From: Pseudohongiella sp.
GTDB taxonomy: Bacteria > Pseudomonadota > Gammaproteobacteria > Pseudomonadales > Pseudohongiellaceae
NCBI GenBank assembly: GCA_030696315.1
Contig: JAUYSM010000027.1
Coordinates: 53,209-117,208 of the forward strand
DNA: 64,000 bases
Direction of reading: 5' to 3'
Under the pieces are notes generated by a model. That model ran no database searches, was not told the DNA's origin, and worked only from the letters and a program-made list of their open reading frames with translations. Positions within the stretch are counted from its first letter, which is position 1, and each line of letters opens with the position of its first letter. A program made the position numbers and the translations under genes. Of this stretch, positions 20,463-29,870 are shown in pieces.

Positions 20463-20852
20463 ATGAAAATTACAAAAATGTTACGCACACCCGGTATCTT
20501 GTCAGTTGCACTGGCACTCACGGCCGTCAGTTTTCAAGCACCAGTGATGGCCGACATGGTGGGTACTCCTGCGCTGGCCATGCAGGCTGAAATCCAGATG
20601 CAACGTGATGATGTGCGCAGCTTTATGGCGCGTGATGACGTGCGTCATGCCATGCTCGGTTATGGCGTCAGCGCAGCCGATGTTGATGCGCGTATCAACA
20701 ACATGACAGAGAGTGAGTTGCTACAGATTCAAAACCAGATGGACATGCTGCCTGCGGGCGCAAATGGCGCGGTTGGCCTTGTGCTGGGTGTGATCCTGAT
20801 TTTTGTATTGCTTGACCTGCTGGGTGCGACTGACGTTTTTCCAGGCATCTAA
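20463..20852 (+). CDS. PA2779 family protein
   Basis: MQRDDVRSFMARDDVRHAMLGYGVSAADVDARINNMTESEL plus C-terminal TM helix VLGVILIFVLLDLLGATDVFP. Confidence 0.85.
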   Translation: MKITKMLRTPGILSVALALTAVSFQAPVMADMVGTPALAMQAEIQMQRDDVRSFMARDDVRHAMLGYGVSAADVDARINNMTESELLQIQNQMDMLPAGANGAVGLVLGVILIFVLLDLLGATDVFPGI

Positions 20853-20874
20853 GCGCTGAATCAGGTGTTCAACA

Positions 20875-21831
20875 ATGGCTCTAAAACTACCGGTATTGCT
20901 GTTTCTGACGTTGTTGTTGAGTGCCTGCCTTGCTGCTCCACAATCTGCGGGTCTACGGACTGAACTCAGGCAGAATGTTAATGCGTCACTTTCGGCACCT
21001 GTGTTGCTAAGCCAGGTGCCTTTTTTTGCCCAGGATTTGTATCAGTGCGGGCCAGCAGCCTTGGCAACCGTGCTGACAGCCAGTGGCATCAGCGTAACTC
21101 CGGAGCAACTGGTGCCGCTGGTCTATGTGCCAGCGCGCGAAGGTTCATTTCAAGTGGAGATGGTGGCGGCGACTCGTAGTCTGGGTCGCCTCGCCTATCG
21201 GCTGACGCCTACATTGGAAGCGCTACTCAGTGAAGTGGCGGCTGGACAGCCAGTACTGGTGTTACAAAATCTCAGTTTGAAGTGGTATCCACGTTGGCAC
21301 TTTGCGGTGGTCAAAGGCTTTGATGTGCAAGCCGGCAGGATCATTCTCAATTCAGGCATGATTGAAAACTACGACATGTCCTTAGCGACGTTTGAGCGCA
21401 CCTGGGCACGAGCCCAGCATTGGGCGATCCTGACCTTGTCACCGGGCGATATGCCGGTGATGGGTGAGCCGGCCGCTTACTTCAGCGCCCTGGCAGCGTT
21501 TGAGCAAAATAATGCGTCCGAGCTGGCTGCGAGCGCCTACATCAGTGGTCTTCAGCATTGGCCATCGGATATCAATCTGCGTATGGGGTACGGCAACCTG
21601 CTGTACAGTCAGCAGCTACCCAGTCATGCACACGAGCAGTTCAGTGCCTTGTTGTTGGAACATCCGGATTACGCGCCGGCACACAACAACCTTGCCCAGA
21701 TTCTATTGGAGCAAGGGCAGGGTGAGCTGGCGCTGCATCACGCGCAACAAGCTGTTGCGCTGGGCGGGGATTATCTGCTGAATTATCAGTCCACCCTGGA
21801 GGCGGTCGAAATCAGCTTGTTGCCCCGTTAA
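20875..21831 (+). CDS. PA2778 family C39-like cysteine peptidase with TPR
   Basis: VPFFAQDLYQCGPAALATVL, HFAVVKGFD; C-terminal TPR-like segment; directly downstream of the PA2779-like gene. Confidence 0.85.
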   Translation: MALKLPVLLFLTLLLSACLAAPQSAGLRTELRQNVNASLSAPVLLSQVPFFAQDLYQCGPAALATVLTASGISVTPEQLVPLVYVPAREGSFQVEMVAATRSLGRLAYRLTPTLEALLSEVAAGQPVLVLQNLSLKWYPRWHFAVVKGFDVQAGRIILNSGMIENYDMSLATFERTWARAQHWAILTLSPGDMPVMGEPAAYFSALAAFEQNNASELAASAYISGLQHWPSDINLRMGYGNLLYSQQLPSHAHEQFSALLLEHPDYAPAHNNLAQILLEQGQGELALHHAQQAVALGGDYLLNYQSTLEAVEISLLPR

Positions 21832-22717
21832 ACGATGTGAATGCACTGCATGATCGACCCGCGCTCGACAAGGCATAACGCTGATAAACAGGTAGCTGCA
21901 AACCTGCCGACGGGTCCGTTATCGCGTCAATTATCACCCGTGGAGCTTCCGAAAACACGTTGCCAAACACCGTCACAAACGGAATGTCAGCGGCATCGCG
22001 ACCCGTTCCCAAGCGGATCAAACCCATCGGTGGTGCGACACCACTCGGGTCAAACAGGTACCAACGCCCACTCAGCATCACCTCCACGTAAGCATGGAAA
22101 TCGGTAGGGCCAAGACTAGGGTCGGCGCCATAGTCGATGCCTGACACAAATCTTGCGGGCATATTCAGGGCGCGACAGATGGCAATCATCAGGTGTGCAA
22201 AGTCGCGACATACGCCGGCATGATCCACCAGGGTATCCAACGCGGACGTTGCGCCACCAGAGCTTCCTGTTAAAAAGCGTGTGCGATTATTGACCCAGCG
22301 TTGAATGGCCAATACACGATCGTAACCCGGCGACATGTGACCAAACTCATAGTTAGCCAGAGCCCGTAATTTGTCCGACTGGCAGTAGCGGCTGGGGTAG
22401 ACATAAGACAAGGCATCCAGAGGCAGGTCTGCAACCGGCATTTCTCTGAGCACCGCGGGATCTTCCTGAAAGTGGTTGATATCCACGGTGCCTTGATAGC
22501 TGACTTCCAATGACCCCGCGTTGGCTTGCAGACGCAAAAAGCGACTGCCGTCAGCATCATTGACGAGCGCATGGATTGGCACTGCTTGGCTGACGGTCAG
22601 CGTTTCATCAAATACGCATTGGCGCTCAGTGAAAGCCGGTTGAATATTAAAGATAAAGTCACACGGCCGGTCCTGAATCTGGTAAGCGAGAGTGATCGAA
22701 AATTTTAAACGCACCAT
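21812..22717 (-). CDS. Transglutaminase-like family protein
   Basis: SALDTLVDHAGVCRDFAHLMIAICRALNMPARFVSG, DFHAYVEVML (Cys-His-Asp triad). Confidence 0.88.
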   Translation of the reverse strand: MVRLKFSITLAYQIQDRPCDFIFNIQPAFTERQCVFDETLTVSQAVPIHALVNDADGSRFLRLQANAGSLEVSYQGTVDINHFQEDPAVLREMPVADLPLDALSYVYPSRYCQSDKLRALANYEFGHMSPGYDRVLAIQRWVNNRTRFLTGSSGGATSALDTLVDHAGVCRDFAHLMIAICRALNMPARFVSGIDYGADPSLGPTDFHAYVEVMLSGRWYLFDPSGVAPPMGLIRLGTGRDAADIPFVTVFGNVFSEAPRVIIDAITDPSAGLQLPVYQRYALSSAGRSCSAFTSFNGATS

Positions 22718-22733
22718 GTTGCTTTTTACTCCG

Positions 22734-23441
22734 TCAGGCAATTTGACGCTGATAGTCAGCCACTAACAGGCCGTAACACTCGCAGCTAAGTTTTTCCAAT
22801 CCTATGCGGTCAACAATGGTAATGACACCACGTGCATAACTGATCAGATTTTTCTGTTGTAGGATACCGGCGGCAATTGTTACTGCACTGCGCTGGACGC
22901 CCAGCATTTCTGCCAGTAATAAATGTGTCAGGTTAAAGCTGTCGCCTTGTGCCCGGTCGTGTGTCAGTAATAACCAGCGCACCAGTCGTGGTTCCACTTC
23001 GTGGAAACGGTGACAGGCTGCAGTCTGTGATAACTGTTCCATCAAAACAAACAGGTATCGACCAAGCACTTCTGCGATGTCCGGGTTTTCTTCCAGTAGT
23101 GTGTTGAAGTCAGCGACACTGATGCGTAACGCATTGCCTTTGCCTTGCACAACTGCTCTGAAGGGGGCTGCTCGCACACCTAGCACAAGACTAGCTCCAA
23201 GCATGCCTTCATTGCCCACCAGAATCATACCCAGAGGTGGATGTTCAGTGACTTCAATCATCATGGCTATGGCAGAAGTAAGCGGGAAATACACATGCGT
23301 CAGATTTTTTTCCTGATCACACAGAATCTGGCTTGTAGACAGAATGACGAGATCACAACCCGCCATAATTTTGCTGTGCTGTGTGGCAGGTAATTTGTCC
23401 AGAAGGCGATTGCCGAGCAACAGCCGTAGGTTTGTAGACAT
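22734..23441 (-). CDS. Crp/Fnr family transcriptional regulator (paralogue 1)
   Basis: cNMP-type beta-roll YFPLTSAIAMMIEV.....VGNEGMLGASLVLG and HTH LTHLLLAEMLGVQRSAVTIAAGILQQKNLI; C-terminal LSCECY. Confidence 0.85.
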   Translation of the reverse strand: MSTNLRLLLGNRLLDKLPATQHSKIMAGCDLVILSTSQILCDQEKNLTHVYFPLTSAIAMMIEVTEHPPLGMILVGNEGMLGASLVLGVRAAPFRAVVQGKGNALRISVADFNTLLEENPDIAEVLGRYLFVLMEQLSQTAACHRFHEVEPRLVRWLLLTHDRAQGDSFNLTHLLLAEMLGVQRSAVTIAAGILQQKNLISYARGVITIVDRIGLEKLSCECYGLLVADYQRQIA

Positions 23442-23607
23442 TGTGAAATCCTGTAACTGTTCACTACAAATTTTTACGCCAGATGACTTTTATCTGGAGC
23501 GATAAGCTGCATCATGCTTAAGTCAAAGCCTTTACTCTGTGCGCTGAAGAACAATAGGCGCGCTCATTCAGTATTGATTGCACAGAATATGAATTTGTTC
23601 CAAAAAT

Positions 23608-24354
23608 TTATAAATCGAGAACAAAGCGATTACCCGCGGTTTCAACGCCAATTAGTCGCATAAATGGCGCAAGCTCAGCGTAGTGACTTTCCGGAAGCGT
23701 GGCGGTGACCTGCATTGCTGATTGTTGATTTGCGCTGATGGTGCCAGCACCCTCCAGTTGCAAAGGACCCTGAAGTGTTGCAAGCAAAGCAGAAAACTGC
23801 AGTTGTCCGGCTTCACCAACAAGTTGCAATTGAAAGCTGCCTAGCGGCGATACCGGTGCCAAGGTTGAGCTGGCATGCTGCCAACGCAGCATGAATTCAC
23901 CCTCGGTGTTATCGCGTGTAAAACGCAGACGTTTGCTGTTCAGATTCAGTGTGCCGCCCAAGCCATATCCTTTGGTAGCGGGTAATGCCGCCTCCAGCGC
24001 AGACGCCGGAATGTCCACGTCCAGGTCGGTGACGGTTGCTGAAAATAAATTCATTAGCACCTGGGTTGGCAGGGCTTGTTGTGTGAGCTGGTAAGCGATT
24101 GAAAGTTGGCCAATCAGCAAGCGCGGTTTATTAACCTCCCATTGCAATGGCATTGAATAGACGGCCGCGCCGTCGCTATTCCGGATCTCAAGCCGTCCGT
24201 GACCTGACCAGATACTGCCTTGCGCCGACACAAGACGCAGTTGGCCTGCACTAGCACTTTGTAAGCCAGCATCCAATAATGTGGCGGGTGCTGTCGATAA
24301 CAATGCACCCGCGAGCATCACACTGAATGCAGCAAGGAAAACAGATTTCTTCAT
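23608..24354 (-). CDS. gspN: Type II secretion system protein N
   Basis: LLDAGLQSASAGQLRLVSAQGSIWSGHGRL and position in the gsp cluster. Confidence 0.85.
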   Translation of the reverse strand: MKKSVFLAAFSVMLAGALLSTAPATLLDAGLQSASAGQLRLVSAQGSIWSGHGRLEIRNSDGAAVYSMPLQWEVNKPRLLIGQLSIAYQLTQQALPTQVLMNLFSATVTDLDVDIPASALEAALPATKGYGLGGTLNLNSKRLRFTRDNTEGEFMLRWQHASSTLAPVSPLGSFQLQLVGEAGQLQFSALLATLQGPLQLEGAGTISANQQSAMQVTATLPESHYAELAPFMRLIGVETAGNRFVLDL

Positions 24355-24872
24355 GACTGACTGACGCGCAGCAGCGTGACGCTTGCACTGACAAATCCGG
24401 GTGTTAACAGCGTTTCCATACGGATGCGCTCGACCCGTATGCCCTGTTGTTCAAGGGTATTTATCCAGTCAATCCATAATGGGAAAGAGATGGTGCCGAC
24501 TTCGATAGCAACCCGATTGATGTCCAGCGCTTCGAGTGTCGACAGGCTGTCTGACAGGCCGGCAATTTCAGCCATGCTCTGCACCAGTATGAGCAGGCTG
24601 GTATTGGAGGATGCCTGGCTTGGTAGTGGGCGTAACTGCGCGATTTCATTGGCGTGTTGATCCAAGGTTATTGCCTGCATACGTAGGCCTGGCAAGTTAC
24701 TGCGTAGTGTTGCGCCCGCCTGCGTGCCGGCGACCAGCATCCAGATATAGCCGCTGAGCGTGAGGGTAGCGCTCGCATAAGTAAGCAGTCGACGTTCGCG
24801 GGGGGAACGTGATAACCATTGTGTGATTAGCCGCTGTCTTAAGGATTTTGTTGCTGTTGCTAACATGTTCAA
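24351..24872 (-). CDS. gspM: Type II secretion system protein M
   Basis: Single N-terminal TM, ERRLLTYASATLTLSGYIWMLV; 4-bp overlap with gspN; next to gspL. Confidence 0.8.
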   Translation of the reverse strand: MNMLATATKSLRQRLITQWLSRSPRERRLLTYASATLTLSGYIWMLVAGTQAGATLRSNLPGLRMQAITLDQHANEIAQLRPLPSQASSNTSLLILVQSMAEIAGLSDSLSTLEALDINRVAIEVGTISFPLWIDWINTLEQQGIRVERIRMETLLTPGFVSASVTLLRVSQS

Positions 24873-24905
24873 CTGAATAAGAGTCCCAAAAGGTAAAGCT
24901 GCTGT

Positions 24906-26114
24906 TTAAGCGAGGCTGATAATTAATATAAACGCAGCGCTGCCAGGTGATTGTTCTACGCGCAGCCCCGCCAATTGCAGACGCGCTTGCATTTGCAGTC
25001 CATCGCTGTCGCTGATGCCCACAAATTCCACTGTCATGCGCCCGCCTTCCCAGGAAACTGAACGCAAAAGGCCGGCTGGCAGCGATTGAGTGGCCTGTGC
25101 CAGGTGCTGCAACATCGGTAAAAAATCGCTGTTGTCGGCAATGCCGTTGAGCTGCCTGAGGCCCGTGAGTTGTCGTTGCATCTGTAATGCCGGATTAATT
25201 ACAGCGACGGCGTCAGGGAAGACGCTGCGGAAACGCGCTGTCATCTGAGCGCTGAGTTCACGTTGTTCGGATTCAAGCCGAATCTGATCGATTGCTATGG
25301 CGGCGCCCAGGAAAAGCAAAGCACATGCCACCAGCCAAAGTGCCGGTCTCAGCCGCGGTAGCAGGCCATCAAAAAATTGCCAGCGCTGTGCTTGCTGCGA
25401 AAGATCGGGACCCGCGTTGCTGACAGGCAAATACCAGTGCCAAGCACCTGCGTCATTAACGGGTATACCCAGTTGAGTAGACCATGCACACAAATCGGGT
25501 TTGCAACCGGGGATCAGACTATATAGCGTGATGGCGTCAGGAGAATGTTGCGCGACCGCCAACAACAAGGATACCGGCGGGTGTTGACTGTCTCCACAGT
25601 CTGTCGCCCAGCCATCATGATCGGCGCTACGCACAAAGCCATCGATACCATTCCAGGCCATGCTCCACGTTGCGTCAGCGCGGGGTAACATCAGTGTTTC
25701 GCAGCGTAGCACAAATGAGCGGACACCCACGGCAGCCAGCGCAGTTCGCCAACGCTGCAACGCAAGTTTATCGACAACCGCCAACGTGTGCATGCCGGAG
25801 TGATCAACACCCAGCCAGCTCACCTGATTGGTCTGCGGATCACCTGCGGTCTGTTCTTCTACGGCATAGGCCAAGACGGCCTCACCCTGGGTTCGGGCGT
25901 TCTCGGGCAAGGCCTGTGTTGTGATGAAAACATCAGCGGCTGGCAATACCACCTCAACCCTGCCTTGATGTGTCGGTAGATCAGCGAGTGCAGCCTCCCC
26001 CATGGACAGCATACGCTCGTTGTCCAGTAATGCCCATTCGCAGCGCAGCGCTTCATCCCTGAGTGTGATCCGCAGACGCAGCAGTGTGTTCACAGTGCTC
26101 ATGGTTGTGGCCAT
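24906..26114 (-). CDS. gspL: Type II secretion system protein L
   Basis: Actin-like N-terminal region, PRLRPALWLVACALLFLGAAIAIDQI TM segment, ferredoxin-like C-terminus; cluster context. Confidence 0.85.
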   Translation of the reverse strand: MATTMSTVNTLLRLRITLRDEALRCEWALLDNERMLSMGEAALADLPTHQGRVEVVLPAADVFITTQALPENARTQGEAVLAYAVEEQTAGDPQTNQVSWLGVDHSGMHTLAVVDKLALQRWRTALAAVGVRSFVLRCETLMLPRADATWSMAWNGIDGFVRSADHDGWATDCGDSQHPPVSLLLAVAQHSPDAITLYSLIPGCKPDLCAWSTQLGIPVNDAGAWHWYLPVSNAGPDLSQQAQRWQFFDGLLPRLRPALWLVACALLFLGAAIAIDQIRLESEQRELSAQMTARFRSVFPDAVAVINPALQMQRQLTGLRQLNGIADNSDFLPMLQHLAQATQSLPAGLLRSVSWEGGRMTVEFVGISDSDGLQMQARLQLAGLRVEQSPGSAAFILIISLA

Positions 26115-26551
26115 GACAAGGTCTCGCGCACACCTGCACGTTCCAGAACCAAATGATCGTTATTAACAGTGGTCAGGCGCACGCCCGGGACAATTTCCTG
26201 GCCTTCCGTGATCGCAACAATATTGCCCGGTGCAACCTGCACCACTGCATAGTCAGCGCCTTCACCTTGCGCTGCCACAATGCCGAGCAAGCGGAATGCA
26301 AGACCTGTTGAGACAGGCAGCAGACTGATGGATTGTGCGGTGTCAGGCGCTATGCCAAATAATCCGTAGGCAGATTGTATGGAGTTATTGCTGAGCAGTG
26401 CAGGGGGGGCAGACGCTTCCGGCAAGGGTGCCAGCCATAGCCATAAACGCAATGCCAGCACCAGGCATAGCAAGATCAAAGCCATCAGTGTCAACAGATA
26501 CACCAGTGTTGTTTGTAGGGGGAGCGTTTTGTTCACGGGGAAACTCTTCAA
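26099..26551 (-). CDS. gspC: Type II secretion system protein C (short, no PDZ domain)
   Basis: N-terminal TM, HR domain YGLFGIAPDTAQ...LLGIVAAQGEGADYAVVQVAPG...I..GQEIVPGVRLTTVNNDHLVLERAGVRETL. Confidence 0.85.
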   Translation of the reverse strand: MKSFPVNKTLPLQTTLVYLLTLMALILLCLVLALRLWLWLAPLPEASAPPALLSNNSIQSAYGLFGIAPDTAQSISLLPVSTGLAFRLLGIVAAQGEGADYAVVQVAPGNIVAITEGQEIVPGVRLTTVNNDHLVLERAGVRETLSWPQP

Positions 26552-26657
26552 AGTATGGCAAGCATGTTAAGGGCAATGCGGACTGCCGTATGTGCGCTGT
26601 CGAACAGAGGCATTTGTCCGAATGCGGCACTGTGCGCTTCTAATCGAGGAGCAGTCT

Positions 26658-27095
26658 ATGTTCAGAAACAAATCCAGGCCTGAGCGAGGGTTTACCTTGC
26701 TTGAGTTGATGGTAGTAGTGGTGATTCTTGGCATTCTTGGTGCGTTGGTTGTGCCCAGAATAATCAGCAGGCCGGACGACGCACGGGTAATGGCAGCGCG
26801 CCAGGACATTGCCAGTTTGATGCAGGCTTTGCGTCTGTATCGGCTGGACACCCAAAATTATCCCAGCACAGAGCAGGGCCTGCAGGCGTTGATAACGCGC
26901 CCAACGGGTAGCCCGGTCCCCACGAACTGGAAAAGTGGTGGTTATCTTGAGCGATTACCGCTGGACCCTTGGGGCACCCCGTACGCCTACCTGAACCCAG
27001 GTTTGTACGGTGAAATTGATATCTTCAGTTTTGGTTCCGACGCGCAGAGCGGCGGAGAGGGTAATGCCGCTGATATTGGATCATGGATGCTGTAG
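26658..27095 (+). CDS. gspG: Type II secretion system major pseudopilin G
   Basis: RGFTLLELMVVVVILGILGALVVPRI; C-terminal DPWGTPYAYLNPG...DIFSFGSDAQSGGEG. Confidence 0.95.
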   Translation: MFRNKSRPERGFTLLELMVVVVILGILGALVVPRIISRPDDARVMAARQDIASLMQALRLYRLDTQNYPSTEQGLQALITRPTGSPVPTNWKSGGYLERLPLDPWGTPYAYLNPGLYGEIDIFSFGSDAQSGGEGNAADIGSWML

Positions 27096-27107
27096 CAGGC
27101 AAGGTTG

Positions 27108-28097
27108 TTACTGGGATTTGCGCCACAGGACACGTGGCCAGCCACTGGATGAGCGTGCCAGCAAGGCTGATCCACGCGCCTGAGCACCACCATACTTGAC
27201 TTGCGCCGATGCGATAAAAAACTGACTGCTTACGGTAAGATAATCTTCCGATAGACTCACCCCGGCGGTATTGCGCAAAGAGGCGGGCAACTGACTGTGG
27301 AAATCCGCATAGTTGCGAAACCAGGCCTGTTGGCGTCTGACCACGATCGCGCGCGCCCCATCCAGTCCTAATCCAGGAATAACCGCAGCCAGCACTTCTG
27401 TGCTGGCCATGTTGACATTCAAGGCAGCAAATCCCGGTAGTGCCGTGACAAATGGCTGAAGTCTGGCGCGCACAGCGGCGTCGTATCCGGCAATATCTGC
27501 CAGCTCAGCAATGTCCTGCATCGCCCGGTTGGCGGCCAGCGAAGGTGCAGGTAGTGCCAGATAATAAGCATCCTCTGCGCCGCCACCGGGTTGCTCTTGT
27601 TGATCGGTGTCAAGCCAGTCTGCCAATGTCAAAGCTAGCACCGGCGATAAATTCAGCAGGTTCAGTAAACGTGTGTAGGCATCGAGTTGGCTTGCATTGA
27701 TGCTGCCATCCTGCAATAAATTATTGAGATTAAACCGCCCCTGTTGATCCTCGATATGACCCAGCAAACTGCCGTTATCCACTCTTACAGCCGGCAACAC
27801 CATGGCCCAGGGCTCGCCGGCATGATCTGCGGCGCTGACCCGCAGGTCGTCACTGAGCACTGCGCGTCCCCAATCCAGACCTGTTTGTATCAGCAGTTGC
27901 GCCTGCGTGTGCTCATTGGCCAATTGCACGCGTCTGGCCCAGGTGCTCTGCAGCACAATAATGGTGGTGGCGGCGAGCGCGGCCATGGTCACCACCGCCA
28001 TCGCCATGATAATGGCAACGCCCTTTTGTGTATTTTTTGCGGGCAATTTTTTACAAAGAGCCTTGATATTGGTGTGCTGACGGATGTGAGGTTTCAT
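27108..28097 (-). CDS. gspK: Type II secretion system minor pseudopilin K
   Basis: KGVAIIMAMAVVTMAALAATTII...; GRFNLNNLL, LADWLDTDQ; overlaps gspJ by 4 bp. Confidence 0.92.
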   Translation of the reverse strand: MKPHIRQHTNIKALCKKLPAKNTQKGVAIIMAMAVVTMAALAATTIIVLQSTWARRVQLANEHTQAQLLIQTGLDWGRAVLSDDLRVSAADHAGEPWAMVLPAVRVDNGSLLGHIEDQQGRFNLNNLLQDGSINASQLDAYTRLLNLLNLSPVLALTLADWLDTDQQEQPGGGAEDAYYLALPAPSLAANRAMQDIAELADIAGYDAAVRARLQPFVTALPGFAALNVNMASTEVLAAVIPGLGLDGARAIVVRRQQAWFRNYADFHSQLPASLRNTAGVSLSEDYLTVSSQFFIASAQVKYGGAQARGSALLARSSSGWPRVLWRKSQ

Positions 28098-28765
28098 GTG
28101 CTTAGCGAGAAGGTGCGGGTCAAGACTTCACCGCTGAGCAATTCAAGGCGCATGCGCACCGCACGCGGTATGTCCGCATCAGTCGGCAACACAGGCCACA
28201 CCGGGACCCAGATCAGGTCAGCATTCATGTATTCAAACGCGAGATCGCTGACGCCGGGCAACACCACGTAACGCGCAACAGGGGTTGACGGCAACATGTC
28301 CAGTCCCGGCCATAACCATAGTTCAATTTCATCAGCCTCATTCAGGAAATAGGCCACCCGGCGCAGACGATCCTGACCGGCTATGGATGCAAACCGGCTG
28401 AATTCCAGCAGCGCTTGTGGGGCTGTCGGCATGGCGTCTGTGCGCGAAGTGCTGGTTGAATCAGAGGCGCTATTGTCTGCTACGCGGCCATGCCATGCCG
28501 CTTGCAGGGTGTCAGCCCGGCGAATGGTATAAGGCGCAGCGAGTTGTACATCCTGCTTGAAACGATTCATAAAGGCAGCAAGTTGTTGCCATTTAAACGT
28601 TTCTTCATTAACCCGATCACGAGCAGACAGCACGACGTCCAGACTGCGGTAGGACATGACAGCCAATGCTGCCAGCAAAAGCAACGTCACCAAGAGTTCA
28701 ATTAAGGTAAAACCACGCGACTTTTTTATGTCAGCGGCAAACTGTATATCTGTGATCTGCCGCAT
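28094..28765 (-). CDS. gspJ: Type II secretion system minor pseudopilin J
   Basis: RGFTLIELLVTLLLLAALAVMSYRSLDVVLSARDRVNEE; start trimmed. Confidence 0.92.
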   Translation of the reverse strand: MRQITDIQFAADIKKSRGFTLIELLVTLLLLAALAVMSYRSLDVVLSARDRVNEETFKWQQLAAFMNRFKQDVQLAAPYTIRRADTLQAAWHGRVADNSASDSTSTSRTDAMPTAPQALLEFSRFASIAGQDRLRRVAYFLNEADEIELWLWPGLDMLPSTPVARYVVLPGVSDLAFEYMNADLIWVPVWPVLPTDADIPRAVRMRLELLSGEVLTRTFSLST

Positions 28766-29172
28766 CAGTTGCTGACCGGAGGATTCACAGAGAAGCCAGT
28801 AAAGCGTGCCAGAATCTGATCTTCTTCCGGACCTGCAAACACAAAAATGTCCAGTTGCCGGAACGCCGGGTTGGGGCTGGCAATCACTTCCTCGCGCCAG
28901 TAGAAAGTGAGTCCGGCTTGCGATTGTGTGCCACGGGTGATGCCGCTTGGCAACCAGGCGGCCAGTGCACGGTGCTCGGCCAACCTGTCCTCTGCGACCC
29001 ATCCCGCCAGCAAGCGCGAGCGGTGTTCTATGCTTTGTGTCGTGCCGAGTCCGGCGGTGCGCAAGGCCGCCAGCAGCGCGACGGACACAATCGCAAGGGC
29101 GACCAGTACTTCCACCAGCGTAAAACCCCGGGAGAGTGATTGAGAGAGTTTGTCAGCGTGTTGCATTGTCAT
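28765..29172 (-). CDS. gspI: Type II secretion system minor pseudopilin I
   Basis: RGFTLVEVLVALAIVSVALLAALRTAG....AEDRLAEHR. Confidence 0.9.
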   Translation of the reverse strand: MTMQHADKLSQSLSRGFTLVEVLVALAIVSVALLAALRTAGLGTTQSIEHRSRLLAGWVAEDRLAEHRALAAWLPSGITRGTQSQAGLTFYWREEVIASPNPAFRQLDIFVFAGPEEDQILARFTGFSVNPPVSN

Positions 29173-29650
29173 TCCCACTGTGTACCACGACATTTACGAT
29201 ACCGACAGGTGAGATACTGACCTCGCTGCGTGCAAGGCCATTGCTCAGATACACGGTGAAGGCAGAGGTTTGCCCATAAGCGGGAAACTCAACACGCATA
29301 TCTTCGGTAACCGGGTTGTTCTCTAGCAGCAGTCCGCTGATACTGACGCCGGCTGGCAGTTGCCGTGTACGCAGAGCATCGTTGTCAGTCACTGCCTGCC
29401 AGGCGCGATCGGGTGTTAACTGTTCAAACCCATAGCCTGATGCGTCCGCGAACCAAGCCATCGATGTGCCTGTCACACGCGCTTGCGCTGTTGCAAGATC
29501 CAGCAATTGAGCCAGGCGTTGGGATTCGACATTCAGCAGACCGCGCTGATCCGGTGCTACAACCACACTCACCAGACTCGCAATCAAACCCATAATCAGC
29601 ACCACTACCATAATTTCCAACAAGGTAAAGCCCGACTGGCGCACGTGCAT
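29153..29650 (-). CDS. gspH: Type II secretion system minor pseudopilin H
   Basis: SGFTLLEIMVVVLIMGLIASLVSV; ESQRLAQLLDLATAQA. Confidence 0.9.
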   Translation of the reverse strand: MHVRQSGFTLLEIMVVVLIMGLIASLVSVVVAPDQRGLLNVESQRLAQLLDLATAQARVTGTSMAWFADASGYGFEQLTPDRAWQAVTDNDALRTRQLPAGVSISGLLLENNPVTEDMRVEFPAYGQTSAFTVYLSNGLARSEVSISPVGIVNVVVHSGNDNATR

Positions 29651-29870
29651 GCGACGGACGCAGGTAAGGTGTTCGGACACACAGTTCAGACTGGCAGAGG
29701 CGCTACAGTTCAAGGATTTTTACCGGAATTTCCAGAATGGTGGTCATTATGGCGGATGGCTGCGATTGCTCTGTTCGCTGGCGCACATACCCGGACGACC
29801 ATACTGCCTAGCATTCACACTGGTCATCATTCCTCTTGCCGGCAACATCCACCAGAAGGTCATTCCGATC

